Source: Syngnathus acus | Lineage: Eukaryota; Chordata; Actinopteri; Syngnathiformes; Syngnathidae | Assembly (NCBI RefSeq): GCF_901709675.1 | Contig: NC_051105.1 | Coordinates: 6,811,104-6,875,103, forward strand | Direction: 5' to 3' | DNA: 64,000 nucleotides | Shown: piece by piece, positions 13,401 to 26,499 of the stretch | Layout: each line of letters begins with the position of its first letter | Position numbering within the stretch: the stretch's first letter is position 1 | Program-made: the position numbers and the translations under genes | Notes under the pieces: generated by a model | Database searches by the model: none | The model's input: only the letters and a program-made list of their open reading frames with translations | Told to the model about the DNA's origin: nothing

Positions 13401-16400
13401 ATTAAGATAAACACTTTATTGTCTTATGAGTGAGCCCTTTACGCACGCTGCAGCGATAGCGAGACAAAATGAAACAATGCTTGTGGTTCATTTATACATT
13501 TTCTATACTGCTTTTCCTGTCGCTTTTGTTGATCACAACTGACTTTCTGTGACAGGGTGCTAGGCTATGCCTTTACGCCGTTTAATCACGTTTACCCCAA
13601 AACACAGCAACTTGGTAGCGTGCCATCTGTTCAATTGTATGATGATATCAATGCCAGAATTTAGTGTGATGTATAAAGCAGATGGCAGACAGTGAGCACT
13701 TCTTTCAACACAACAGCAAGTGTCAAACTTCACACCCCTGTCCCAGCGTTTCACTACTAACATTCTCATAAGCGCCTTGCCGCCCCTAATGCTATATCTG
13801 AAGCCGGAAAATTGAAAAGCCAGTTTTGACAAGCAGTGTGAAAGGGGCTATTGTGAAAAAGGAAAAGAGTCGGTCGGGGGAGAGTCCAGGCGATGCATAA
13901 GCATCTGCTATGTGAACCACTTGACGACCACTAACCCACATATGAAAACAAGGTCATAAAATATATAGAGATCCAATGGCTAAGTGATTGAAGCATTTAC
14001 CACACACTCAGCGTGTAAGGACTTCTCTAGATGGCGAAACATCACTCAGAGGTAATCTGTAAATTCCACTTAGTGTGAAACTGTCTTCAAATGCAAGCTT
14101 GTGAATGCGATAATAACTGATGGTCAAAGTGAAAAGGTCAGCGCTGCAGTGCTCTCAGAGACACACGTTTGGCCTTAGCAATAGAAGACCAGGAAAAATA
14201 TTGACTTTGAAAGGTAATTCAGTAAAGTGCTTCGACTCTTAGCACCGACCGCTCCCCTCAGACAGTCAAGTATACTTAAATACGCAGGTTAACCCTCACA
14301 AGGGCACTGAGCGGATCATTTTAAATCCCCGACTTCAAACTCCGAAGTGGCTTTGCATTTGAAATGTGAACTCCTAGTCTTAAAAATCACGAATGATCTG
14401 AAAATAACGGCCTTGGTTATATCCTGAATCCTTTTATTGTTTGAGCTCTTTCAGTGTGTTTCTCTTCGCTGTAGACTGATGAATGACTGTTTTCATTGAG
14501 GTCGAAACGGGACAGCAAAAGGCTGCAACCTAAACTTTGGCTCTCCATCCTGACCTTACACTTGGTGCATGCTCCTGTAATTCTAGACGAGCGGTGAGGG
14601 GGTCGAACAAACACACATTTAAGGTAGGAGGTGTGTGTCGGTGTGTGTTTCACCCCCTTCTCGCTACAGTATTAAATAGCTTCCCCTCGCTAGCAAGTCA
14701 CCTCGTAATCAATAATGCCAGGTTAACATCTGGAACGCGTCACACGTACAAACGCATATACGGGCGCAAGCAAGGCACGCACACACAGGCGAGCCGTCAC
14801 TCATTCTCTTCAGGCATTATCTGCACACACACTCTTATACATCCATCATCAGTAACAGTGTGGTAGCTGCTCCAACAGAGTAAACTACAGATCCACGGCT
14901 TCCAGTCGTCATCCATCACTTGGGCCTACTAAACGGGTGGGGTGGGTCACACACATGCAGCGAGCTTGAGCCACACCAGGCCACAAAATTGGACATTTGC
15001 GAGGGTGGAAGCTAGATATGGAAATTTTAGTTATACTCTAAATTTATTTTCACTTAATCAGTGATATTATTTTTGACTACTATACCCATGGAACGATATA
15101 TATAAGAAATTTAAACGTGCAAAAATTTAATTAAAAATCCTCAAATAAATACTCAATTAAAGTACATATGCTTCAGCTTTCTTTTTTCTTCCACTGGTGG
15201 AAACCACAAGAATGTCAGTAAAGCAGGTGCAGGTTTTGCATAGTCTGGGCTCTTTTTAATTAATTTCCCCTTTTAATCCACTTTAAAAAAAATCTCCTAC
15301 TTTCCTCCTAGCTTCTTCCCACAATGCGGATTATATTGGTATAAATAGTGCTCAGTAGGTGACCCTGTAAATGCCAACGCAGATCTCACCCAAAAGATTT
15401 CTTGCAAATTCTTCATTGGTGATTCAAGACTTGTGTTGCGCAGATGGTCTATGCTAGCTTTTCCGTGCAGTAAAATGTGCCGCCTGCACATCGTGGGTGT
15501 CGGGGGCAACGCGTCGTGCAAGTGCCAGGCAGTTTTAGACCGCGCTGTAAAATCATCAGGTGGGCTCGTTTACGTAAATAATTAATCACCCCAATGTTTC
15601 CGCGCAACCCCTTTGGCTGATTTGTAAATGAGCCAAAGAGTTAAGTGGCTTATGATATACAGCAAGAGTAACTGTGTGAACAACACAGTAAATTCTTATT
15701 CTTTTCATATTCTCATAAATGTCAGTTCAGTCAACTTGTGGTTTGTTTTTATCTGAAAAAGATGGTGGGACAAAAAATCAGAAGAAGAAAACTACAGTAC
15801 TGTACCATGAAAGCTTTGAATACCTTTGAAGACATAACATTTGGAATTTCCCGTAAAAATACCCTGGCTGGTCTCATCTTGCGTTACATTGTATAGCTTA
15901 GCGTGTTGTAAGACGGAACATCAGGCCCCAAAAAAATTAAGCCTTTCCCTCATTCACTGGTTGTTTTACTTGAGTTTTATTATTTTAGATGGATGGATAA
16001 ATGGTTAATTAAGATAAGAAAGACATAAGTTTGGGTTTCAGGATTGTCACAACTGTTAACTCAGATTTGAAACTCGGGACTTGCCAAGTAAAATAGTGGC
16101 TCAGCAGTTTTGTGCAATCTTGTTTTTTAGTCCCTCTGGTCGGGATGACTTGATGTTATTGTCGTGCTGAAAGTTTACTTTGTAGACCGGCGTTAGAGCG
16201 TCGCTCTGTTGGGACGACTTGTAAAATAAAAGTCAGAAGTGCTCGAATAACTCAGCGCCGACTCTGGCGTGGAGGTCAAGGCTGACTTTTCAGATGGAGA
16301 GTCATAACATCATTGCCTGACACGAAGGCCTCGCCGAGGACTTCATATGGGGAATGTATATTTATAAATCTGAACGGGTGTGTTGACTTCCAACCAACTG

Positions 16401-17799
16401 ACGGTGAACTCTATACTCTGCATTTCTCGAGGAGTCACATTTGCAGTGCAGTGGAAGAAAGGTATAGATGCCACGGTATGCATCCTTACGTGCAGAACAT
16501 CTGGACATGATGTGCTCCTCAGGAATGACTGATGAGGAAAACCAGCAGGGACACCCCCGTGACCCCCACACCTGCACTCCCCTGACATCACTAACTTTTT
16601 GAATTCCATCCAAATCTATATCTGCATTAAGGGTAGTGCCTCAAATAATCCAACAGATGAGGCTCTGATGATAAAAGATACATTTTTCAGATTTAATTTT
16701 ATATTTAAAGGTGACACAGTTATGTTCAATATAATACCAGTCCAATATTACGGACTTTACCGTATATTAATTTAGTGATAAGCAGGAATGCTAACGGTTT
16801 GTACAGTAAATATATTAAAAAAAAAAAAAAAACTGGCCAATTATTTTTCTTTATTTTCTGTAAAGTAATAAAAATTTGTGTATTTTTTCCAAATATTTGA
16901 CATGCCCAAAGCCTCAACAACAATTCATGTTTTCACACAAAAGAATAGATGGATAGGGGCACACAAGATTGTGCCCCATGAATTCTGCATAGCAACAAGT
17001 TAGGTTCAGTACTGTCTACATAAATGTATCTCAGTGGGTTTTATGACTAATTATATTAGTTTATGAAAAGTATTTGTTGTATGAACTTTTGTATAGTCTC
17101 TTAGAGAAATTGTAAGTAAATTTTATAAGGGCCAGACAATGAAAGGCAGCATTGTAGGTTTCCTGGTATGGTGGTATGCTACACCGTTTTTCAGTCTTCT
17201 CATAAAACTGTCACTATATCTCTAAATCCACTTGGAAACAAAGACAAACCGATGATAACTTGGCTTGAATGGCAAATAAATTCCATATTCCATCTGGTAT
17301 TTATTATATTAACAAGGAATGCAAAGGGACCACCTTAAAAAAACATTAAATTACAATTACATATCTGAAAACAATCTTTACACTTATCACAGTGTAACTC
17401 GTTAATGCTCTTATTAAATAATTACGTTAATGAAATAGTGAACACAATTCTCAATGGCGTGGATGAACTCATCCTCACCTCCCCAAGAAAACAGACGGTA
17501 AGTGAAGGGGAATTCCTGCCAAGGATCCATGAATGTCTCACTAGTGCTGGAATGCACAAGTACAATTTAGTGACTGTCAAAAGACTTGAAGAAAATAAAT
17601 CCACACGTGTCATGCCAGATCATGTTGTGCTCATGATTATGCTCTTGTTATGGGTGAGGTGCAGACAAAGCCGAGACAGAGGATAGCCGTGTTCTGCCAA
17701 TGTTGCGTGACACAGGCCAGAGGCAGATGCCTTTGGAAATATACGACTTAAAAAACAATCTGTCTTTGTGAGGCCACACCCGCAATTTGGCTAACTTAT
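7431..17799. other. Intergenic desert, no gene seen
   Basis: All open frames here are short, lack splice-supported extensions and match no protein family I recognise. A fragment of the dispersed AT-rich repeat lies at about 9361-9440 (CATCGATTAATCGGGG). A possible LINE 3' tail (AAACACTTTATTGTC) is near 13408-13422. Otherwise the content is A/T runs and unique sequence. Confidence 0.5.
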
Positions 17800-18275
17800 C
17801 TTCATTTACATGATTGATGCATTCATTGTTTTTATAGATGTTCTTTATTAATACCAGGCTCCTTCAATAAAATTTCACAGTTATTCTTTGGCTGTGAATC
17901 TAGCATGAGATGATGGCTTTTATTTTGTAGTTTTATTCATTTATAGCTGATTAGGTTCCTAATGTTTTATGTAATCACATTTAATTCATCCTCAACACAA
18001 TTTTGTGACACAGCTGTTGTTTTTAGTGTTTTATAAATACATTAGGTTTATTGAATGATAGCGTAGCTGTCATATCTTCCTAATCCCATAGCTAGCCTAC
18101 CTTCTTTTAAAATGAGATAGAACATCATCTTCATTTAAAACTGTATTTTATTCACCTTACCTAAATAGCTCCCTTGGTATCGTACTTATCTTCATTTTGA
18201 ACTGTACTTTATTAATCCCGCAGCAAGCTTTCTGTTTTACTTATCTTCATTTGAAACGACTTTATTAAACCTGTC
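17800..18275 (+). repeat. Degenerate tandem repeat with CTTATCTTCATTT motif
   Basis: Copies of a unit reading roughly CTTATCTTCATTT, then GAAACTGTACTTTATT, occur near 18127, 18187 and 18239. A partial one (CTTATCTTCATTTACATG) lies near 17796. Spacing among the three best copies is 50-60 bp. They are diverged, so this is an old local duplication. Confidence 0.45.
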
Positions 18276-21200
18276 TTTTTCAAAAAGCATTTCACGCGCT
18301 TCAGAGCAATTCACACCAGCCATCTTTAAGAATATTGGTGAAGTGAAACAGATTTTGCAAAGAGGAAGGGTCCAAAATTACCAGTGTGCATGTTATTGGC
18401 TCAACCCATTATTGAATCCAAATGTTCACATACATGGCTAAAATGTATTCATAATGATGATGATAAAAGCCAAATATTTATGATTTCTTTCTTTGGCCTA
18501 TGAGACCCGTTGCTAGGCAACCGGCATTGACGACAGTGAAGTCATTGTTCCTGTCCAAGAAATGTCCTGGTATGTGAAATGTGTGGTGTTTTTGTTTAGA
18601 TTAAACAGGCCAGCTATAATCTGCTAATTAATGAGCTTTCCTTGTTCCAGTTGGCAAATGATTTGACCTTTGGACACAGCGGGGTCACCCACTCCCACTT
18701 CTTTTGCAGTATTTGCAGCCGTGCTTAGCTCACGTCGAGCAGACGGATGAGGATTTTATCTGTGGTCCTGTCCATCCATTTAAACACTTGGCAGGCGAAT
18801 GAGAACTTTAAATCAAGATGTTCTCCATCGCACGTTCATTGTATCTCTTTTGAGTAATGAATGAGCGCACTCAGAAAAACATCACCCTGATGAACCACCT
18901 CCAACCTCTCGTGCTGACCTTACGTAAACCAGTAAGTGAACACCCAGTCTGGAAAACAGCACTTGTGTATTGCTCCAAAAGGATTAGCTGGGTGTTGGTG
19001 AGGATTTTCGATTGTGATCTATATTTTTCTCCTCCCAGAACCCTCACTCTATATTTTCCTTTTATACTTTCCTCAGGCTGCAGGCGCGAAGCCAAGTGAA
19101 TCCTCGAGATCTCTTTTATTTGCCTTTTGTGGCTAGCGTGATGGATGACATCATAACTTCACAAGATTGGGTTATGCCTGAACTTTGACCTCAAAATCTA
19201 CAGCATCTCCCTCGCTCCATCTCTGTAGGATAACCTTCTCCACTCCCCGCCTCGTCCATGCGATGAGCTCTATGTCCATTGACACGCACTGGGCTCTCTG
19301 CCAGCATCCACTGCTGGGCCACTCGAAAGAGTCCAACATCCACTAAAGCCTCAAGTGTTAAACAAAAAAGCATCTGTAAAGTCAATATTAGCCTTTTACA
19401 CTGCCAATCGGTGGAAAAGAAGAAATAAAAGAGTCGGGAAATGCCTCAAAGGGATACTAAAGGCTAAACGAAAACACTTAAAGCCCAGTGCCCCGCAATA
19501 AAATCTAGGAGTGCTGTCTGCTAGGTCCGCTGGTCTCAAGAGGACTGTAAGCTATCACTCCACTGCTCTGACTTGCGTCCGTTCTCTGTGGGAGGTTAAT
19601 AGCTAGAAGGGCAACACAAGGTCAGGATGTGCGTCTTCCAAAAATGTCGCTTAAGCAGCGGATGTACTTGACAGTTTGCCCCGATAACAGCAAGTCACTG
19701 TCATGATTTGTCGTTGCGTTTCCACTTGTTAATACATTTTTGTTCGGTTGTACGCCATGAGATTTTTAAAAAAAAAATTAAAATATGTGCCTCGACAACA
19801 ATGAATAAATCATGCGATTTTTTTTCATTGGAAATCAGGTTATGTGAATTCTGCAGAGTGCACTTTTAAGCAAATGTGCTGAGGACAGAATTATTTAAAC
19901 TGGTGAGGTTTTGGGGAACAATTTATCATGCGTGCTAAGGCATTTTTCATGTAAAATCTATCAGGCACTCTAAAAAAATAAAGAGGGAATCGTATATTTC
20001 ACCTGAGCATGTGGGCCAAGTTTGTCTCTTGACCCTGTCTGGTGTTTCCAACAGCTGTCGGACCTACTGTGGAGAACGCTAAAGTTGGAACAAATTCCCT
20101 CAACTGGAGTGAGGAGCATTTAGGGATTTTGAAGTGCACATCCGAAAATTGGAATCGACTCTCATGCAGCAAAACAATGTCATATCCAAGCTGGAAAAGA
20201 CCGACTTGTTGACATTTTGTTTTTACGTCCGTGGGGTTAAACGCCCTCCTGACGAGAGCTCTTCTCCAGGAAGGAAGGGAGTAGGCGAACCCGTACTGCC
20301 GTGCAGTGAATGATGTAAAGGCTGATTTTATCTGACAACAGAGACGTTTGTCATGAGCAGCAATGAAAATTATTTATACTCTTAAGTGTACCAATCTGTT
20401 AGAAAATTCTAAATCAATCATGTCTTGGCTTTCACTCGGTGTTCCGAGTCATTAGCGAAACGGCATGTCGACGAAGACTCGGTCGGAGAGTCAAATCAAC
20501 ATTTTACTGTTAGCGGTAGAGTAAGAATATCGTGGTTATTAACTGGAACCTAAGCTACTACAACTCAAAGACCACTCAAACCATTTTTATATTATAAAAG
20601 GTAAAAACTACTGTGGAGGCTGAATGCCAAAAACAGGCCATGCTCTCCTCTACAGCTAAATCATGTTTTCAATTACTACAAGATTGAAGTGATGGTTATT
20701 TTCCAGAACAAAAAACTGTATAGGTTTTAGATTTTTACATACTTTTTTTAATATTTCGAGAATATTTTTTTTATGGACAAAAGATTGCGTATTTTTATAT
20801 CTTAAACTGTATAATTTTAAATTATATATTTTTCAAAAAGTACAATTTTCTATATAATACGATTATGAAAGATTTTTGAGATTTAATGATGACAATTTTT
20901 TTTAATTTCAAGATAAAAACTTATGTTTTGATTTTTTTAAGGTGCATATTTTGCGGCTTTTTTTTATATTTCCTGTATAATAAAGTTACATATTTCCTGA
21001 CAAGAGTCGTAATATCATGAGAATGGAGCCACATTTTTATGATGGGAGGTGAAGGAATGATATCAGAGGAGCCATTTGCCGCCTGTGTAAGGAAGAGCAA
21101 TGTAGAGGATGTCGTCAAGTTTTACTGTCGTATTTTCTCAGGAAACAGTGAAAATGACAGCCATGAAGGAAGAGGAACTCCGGTGGTGACTGTGCAGCAT

Positions 21201-23994
21201 CAGCACCAACTTTTATTATTATTATGATTATTATGATGATGATGATTGATTATTATTATTATTATTATTGTTATTATTATTATTATTATTATTTCCTTGC
21301 TCCAAACAGTGATTTTCTTTTAAATGAGTAGCGCTTACCAAAATCTTGTAATTCTTTGCCACTTTCTTGTTTCAGTTCCATCTTAAAGATAATGGACAGA
21401 TTAAAAAAAAAAAACTTTTTTTTACTTGATCTAATTAATATAGCATGTGCAATAGTTTCGTAGGTTATGAAATGCACGAAAACAAGCAGAGATATCGTAG
21501 CGTGCAGGTTTAAATAAATAATTGTAAGGGAAGATATAAATAAAGTAGATGAAAACGTGTCTCCATCTGACCTGTAATAATAATTTCACAGAGCTGAACT
21601 GGCTGTTTTCATAAACCAAGCCCCTGCAGTCGATGAAGAATGTGCATGTTGTGAGAAAATATTAAATCCGGCTAGGTTTTTCGTTTCATCCAGCAATCTT
21701 CTTTGCGTCAGCAAAATATTAAAAGTCTAATCTGGCGGATATTAATTTTTATGAAGTCAAGAAATGAAGCTTTGCTCAGGAATGAAATTACCTGAAATGG
21801 TAGGCTGCATGTGTCTTTATTGTCAACCCCCCCCCAACACACACACGGCTCATTGGAAATGTCACTGCTCTGGTACGGACCTCTGGATTGAGTGAAGTGT
21901 CCTCCTCCTGCTAAATTATGACCGTGAAAGGCTGCAATGGTCCCCTCGAGGACTTTTGCAGGAAATCGTTGTTGTGTGCTGGCCTCTGAAGTGTGCTGTG
22001 GTCACTGTCATAAGAAAGAAAAAGTACATGAGTGAGAAGAGGGGAAAAAAGCATTTTAAACACATTAACAGGTTCTGTCTGATATTTTGAAAAATTATTT
22101 TTGCCGCTCTGTAGGATTTGCAAGTCACGCGCAATTTGCTGTTTCCAAGGAACATTTCTCAAAAAATCAGAGGTCATGCAAGGGTGAAGAACACTAATCC
22201 ATATTCCATCTTTTTATTACCTTTTCCCACCTGTCATTTTTCAAATGTAATTGTCTTGAACATTTGCTTTTATTAAAAACATCCCAATGGAGTCTACACA
22301 ATCACGGCTGTATACCTTTCCCTTCATTTTCCGTTCAGGAATGTGACATCTAAGGGCCAGGAAGTGCAAAGTTGCAAGGACACACGTTCCAAAACACTCC
22401 TTGCGAGCATCACAAGCCAAACCTTGCAGCTTTCGCTCGGGAGCCCGCAATCAACTGCTGGCAGGAAGCAGGTGGAAGCGCTCTGTCAAGATAATGCACC
22501 CCGAATTGGAGCTGCACCAACTTTTTAATAATAAGCTGCTGCAAGAAAAAGAAAACAACGGTGTCTCTTGTACCGGTTCCTGTCCTTCTACTGCAAAGGT
22601 GATGGGTCAGATAAACCAATCAGGAGTCCACTTCTTGAGAAGCAGACACACATGCTGTACAAACGAATTCCTTCCTCCATGGGATGAACAGAACCACAAT
22701 GGATTGGTTGCCTTTTTGCAGACAGAAGTCGGCTTGCCATCGATTTAGCACACATTTATTTCTATAGTGGGAAAAGCTCCACATGGAAAAAAATGGAGGG
22801 GCTCACAATAGCAGGGAATCTGAAGTATTTTCTCTTACTTCTTGTAAGTTGGGTCACGTTTAAGTTGCCGTACCACAGTTTAATTTGGTTAGTTCTTTTA
22901 GTTTGACCCTAATCCAAAATAATATGCACGTGTTCCATTGGGTTGCTGCAATATGTTTCACTTCATCAAATAATAATTTAAAAAAAAAAAGAAATGAAAA
23001 GCACTAGACAGTTAGCATGTGTCTCAAACTGAAAATACTACAATGCTTACAGATGCCCAAGGAGTTGCACGAGAACTCTTTCATCCGTTGGCTCATTAAG
23101 ATCATTCAGAATGTATTTATAGTTTACAAAGCGTGAACAGGAGAATTTATACCCAACATTAAACTCCTGTGCACCTTAATGAAGCAAATAAATCCAGATC
23201 GTACATTTGAGCTGGGCTTGCCTGACCGCTTAAGTCTCCTGTACTTTTTTATTCCAAACATCTCATTTCACAACTCTAATTTGTAATTCACAGCATTGGC
23301 GATTTGAATTATGTGTGCGTGTATATTGTTCACTTTAAAGTTTATTACATGTGTTTAAACTTTCAATCACATTTCTGTAAGAAATCATATCAGACTCTTC
23401 AGGAAACAGCGGTTAACAATGAGCAATAAAGAACAGGCTGTCTGCATCCTGCAAACTGCACTTGGTGTCCCGCTCTAACTTTCTTTCTTATGATGATGAT
23501 GATGATGATAATAATGGTAGGGAGAAAAAATAGTGTGCTGTGGTAGGGAGAATAAAGGCAAATATATGAAAGAGTGAATGAGATTGCAGAAGTTTACTGT
23601 ACAAGATGGGGAATGTGTTCCGATAAAAGGCTTGCAATGCATCACCTTTGCATGCAATCCAGTACATTTTTGCACGACTCAACTGAGGGGCCCTTTGTTT
23701 CATGTGAACACCCCCATAACCCCTTGGCCTCTCCCCCAAGCAGACCAGCAGACTCTTGGGGCCCCTCTTGTGTTGCCAACCTATTCCAATTCTGTGCTTT
23801 CTAAGTTTCAAAGATCATCTCTCGCATGCCACCATGTGTTTTCATCACTGTGGCGGTAATGCAAAAAGCGGGCAAAACTCATAAATGTCAGATTGTGTTT
23901 ACCCAGCCTGGGAAGAGATACGAAGACTTTCTAAAAAACCTAAAACAAAACAAGAAAAGGCTCAACATCCTTCTTTCTCAAAAATGACATGTTT
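18276..23994. other. Intergenic, no gene seen
   Basis: No convincing coding region or RNA gene. Contents are AT-rich sequence, the ATT microsatellite at 21211-21294, a short (GAT)n run at about 23489-23510, and a short C-run with CA repeats near 21829-21846. Open frames over 60 codons are isolated and unlike known proteins. Confidence 0.5.
21211..21294 (+). repeat. (ATT)n microsatellite with GAT interruptions
   Basis: About 84 bp of ATT/TTA trinucleotides are interrupted by a short GAT tract near 21234-21249. Such mixed trinucleotide tracts are common in fish genomes and are likely length-polymorphic. Confidence 0.9.
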
Positions 23995-24136
23995 TGTGGG
24001 CCTACAAAATTAAAAGTGAAGACAATTTGCAATTCTAGTAATGACACACGAATTTGATGCACAATTTGTATTCGCGGGCCACATAAAATGATGTGGCGGG
24101 TCGTATCTGGTACCCGGGCCTTGAGTTTGACACGTG
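23995..24136. repeat. Probable hAT-type transposon fragment
   Basis: The stretch CGCGGGCCACATAAAATGAT, followed by TGTGGCGGGTC and then CCGGGCCTTGAGTTTGACAC, has the look of a very common fish repeat whose end reads GTGTCAAACTC on the other strand. The related palindromic element at 47361-47435 has similar GTGTC and GGGCC blocks. The family name is inferred from memory of such repeats, not from a search. Confidence 0.45.
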
Positions 24137-24138
24137 AT

Positions 24139-24335
24139 TTAAACCCTAGTTTGAAACCCTAACTCTAGAATGAACCCTAGTTTGAAACCCTAACCCTAGC
24201 TTTAAACCCTACTTTGAAACTGTAACCCTAGCTTTAAACAATTTTTGAAACCCTAACCCTAGCTTTAAACCCTACTTTGAAACCCTAACTCTAGTATGAA
24301 ACCCTACTTTGGAACCCTAACCCTAGATTTAGAAT
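24139..24335 (+). repeat. 32-bp telomere-like minisatellite (about 6 copies)
   Basis: Units of 31-32 bp each hold TTTGAAACCCTAACCCTAG followed by a second AAACCCTA block. Copies of TAACCCTAG, or the variant TAACTCTAG, start near 24160, 24191, 24223, 24254, 24286 and 24318. The CCCTAACCCTA core equals about two vertebrate telomere repeats per unit, but longer spacers separate them, so this is a minisatellite rather than a true interstitial telomere tract. Confidence 0.8.
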
Positions 24336-24743
24336 CTATTGTATTCTTTCTTCAGGAGTAACGCGCCATCAAGCGTCGAGGAAGTGTTACTCTCTTATTT
24401 TCGAGGCGGAAGTAGAGCACTGGCCTGGTTCGTTTTTCATCTATCAAGTCACCGGCTGACACCGCTTTATTTCCTGTTTGGGGAGCATGTCCCTTTAAAC
24501 TAAATAAAAAACAAAACCAATCTGCTTTAAATCAGTTTTATTTTCCCACAGTTAAAGAACAACAACAAAATACATACTAGGACGAGGTGAAATAGTACAA
24601 AAAGGATACATATGGGGGATATTCAAAGAAGTAAAAACCTCGACAAAACGTTTGACAGCCTTTACCGGAAGTTGCTAAGAGTTGTCTACTCGTAAACATT
24701 ACCACGCTAACTTTTGTCGCTGTGAGGACTAGTAGTGAAGATC
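24336..24743 (+). promoter_or_regulatory. rpe: Presumed rpe promoter and 5' UTR
   Basis: This is the interval between the minisatellite and the rpe start codon. No TATA box stands out. The 24350-24450 part is richer in CpG than its surroundings and could be the core promoter. The start ATG at 24744 is preceded by GATC, with purine G at -4 rather than an ideal Kozak -3 purine. Transcription start not determinable. Confidence 0.35.
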
Positions 24744-26264
24744 ATGTCGTACAGTGCTAAAATCGGCCCGTCTATCCTGAGCAGCGACCTGTCATGTCTG
24801 GGCAGCGAGTGTGTGCGGATGATGGAGTGTGGGGCAGACTATTTGCACCTCGACGTCATGGATGGGTCAGCTTTGTCACTACTTTGCAGCCAATTGAGTT
24901 AGCATGCTAATGGTTAGCCTCAAGTCTCGTGCGCGTGGGCAACAGGGGATGCTGAAGAGTAAACGCATTTCTTTTCTGCCAAATTGCATAAATCAATTTA
25001 AGAAAGCATTTCATTATTTAAAATTATTCTCATGGCTATTTGTTTTGTTTCTTGCACATTTGAATAGTTTTCTATATATCGATCCATCTATCCAAATCTG
25101 CAATATTAAGGTCTCTCTCTCTCACTTTTGTAGCCATTTTGTCCCCAATATCACGTTTGGCCATCCCATGGTGGAGTGCCTGCGAAAGGCAATAGGCAAA
25201 GACCCTTTCTTTGGTGAGAATATGTTCAAGCCATATGTTGAATCTCACATCGAAAACGTCCACGTGTATTATCGTAATTGTGTGGCTGTTGCAGACATGC
25301 ACATGATGGTGTCAAGGCCAGAGCAGTGGGTGAAGCCCATGGCTGCAGCCGGAGCCAACCAGTACACATTCCATTTGGAGGCCACGAGCAACCCTGGGAA
25401 CCTCATCAAAGAGATCCGTGAGAGTGGCATGAAGGTGAGGCACACCAGCGCATCACACATGATGAAAAAGAAGCAATACAATGTCACATTTGTATTTTTT
25501 TTCAATGCAAATATGATTTATAACTATATTTATTTTTATCCAGTGTGCTATTGTAATTCCTTCACACCAAGAAGCCACAAACTAAAAAAAAATAAAAAAT
25601 TTGCAGTGTAGCCTCAGCAACCTATTTGCAGGTTGTAAGCACATGCATCGGGTCAAAAGATTTCAGCATTTTGCTAAATCACTGCTTTTACTACATATAA
25701 ATCCTACCACAGATACTATAACTTAATCTGTGGTGGTGACTGTATGCAGGTGGGTTTAGCCATAAAGCCTGCGACAACTGTTGAAATGCTGGCACCCTGG
25801 GCTAACCAGATTGACATGGCTCTGGTCATGACTGTTGAACCTGGCTTTGGAGGACAGAAGTTCATGGAGGACATGATGCCTAAGGTACTGTCACCAACAC
25901 AGGAATAGGTGAATGTTAATGATGCTTAAGTTGTAACTATATAATCATTTTTTTCCCCGTGTGTGTTTGGGGGGGCGCAGGTGAGCTTTCTGAGGCGTCA
26001 GTTCCCCTCGCTTGACATCGAGGTCGATGGTGGCGTAGGCCCTGACTCTATTTACAAGTGTGCTGAGGTGAGTAAGGATACACCACCCCAAGAATCCTGT
26101 CGGCCGTCGCCTAACTCTTAGCATTCTCCTGTCACTCGTAGGCCGGCGCCAACATGATTGTGTCAGGCAGCGCCGTGATTGGCAGCGACGACCCTCGCTC
26201 TGTCATCGCCCTCCTACGCACAGCTGTGGTGGAAGCCATTCAGAAGCGCTCGTTGGACCGCTAG
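24744..26264 (+). CDS. rpe: Ribulose-phosphate 3-epimerase, complete six-exon gene
   Basis: This cytosolic enzyme interconverts D-ribulose 5-phosphate and D-xylulose 5-phosphate in the non-oxidative pentose phosphate pathway. Exons: 24744-24865, 25134-25213, 25295-25434, 25750-25884, 25981-26067 and 26142-26264. All introns are GT-AG, and joining the exons gives 687 nt, 228 residues plus TAG, the same length as the human protein. The fold is a single TIM barrel. Metal ligands His35 (LHLD), Asp37, His70 (DMHMM) and Asp175 (EVDGG) are all present, as are the phosphate-binding loops around PGFGGQ (145-150) and VSGSAV (195-200). The C terminus QKRSLDR is typical of the family. The first donor (GTCAGC) is weaker than the others. 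The longest open frame in this region, 24904-25611, is exons 2 and 3 read through introns and is not a separate gene. Confidence 0.97.
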
Positions 26265-26474
26265 CATGACCTTTTGATGACCTCTGGTGGATGTGGTGGG
26301 TGAGGCCAGGCAGGACCGACCGTCACGATTATGTGAAAGAAGCCAGATCGTAAAACATTCCTGGAAATAGTTTTATACCTACTCAGAAGTGAAATGATCC
26401 CAAAAAAACTTTTTCTATATACTGTGTATATACACGCATTTCTGGCAAAAATCTGTGGGGAGTTGGTTTTGTTA

Positions 26475-26480
26475 ATTAAA
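26475..26480 (+). promoter_or_regulatory. rpe: Candidate rpe polyadenylation signal (ATTAAA)
   Basis: ATTAAA, the commonest variant of AATAAA, occurs 211 bp after the stop codon. A GT/T-rich stretch (TTTTTATGTGTGGAG) follows about 20 bp later, as expected for a downstream element. Cleavage would fall near 26490-26500, giving a short 3' UTR. Confidence 0.55.
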
Positions 26481-26499
26481 AAGCCTTCCATGTCATTTT

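Noticed and set aside
24139-24335. A true interstitial telomere (TTAGGG)n
   Set aside because: The telomere-like core is interrupted every 32 bp by non-telomeric spacer, so it is a minisatellite.
24904-25611. A 235-codon open frame in the rpe region taken as one protein
   Set aside because: Only the parts matching exons 2 and 3 look like protein; the rest is intron read-through. The spliced gene explains it fully.
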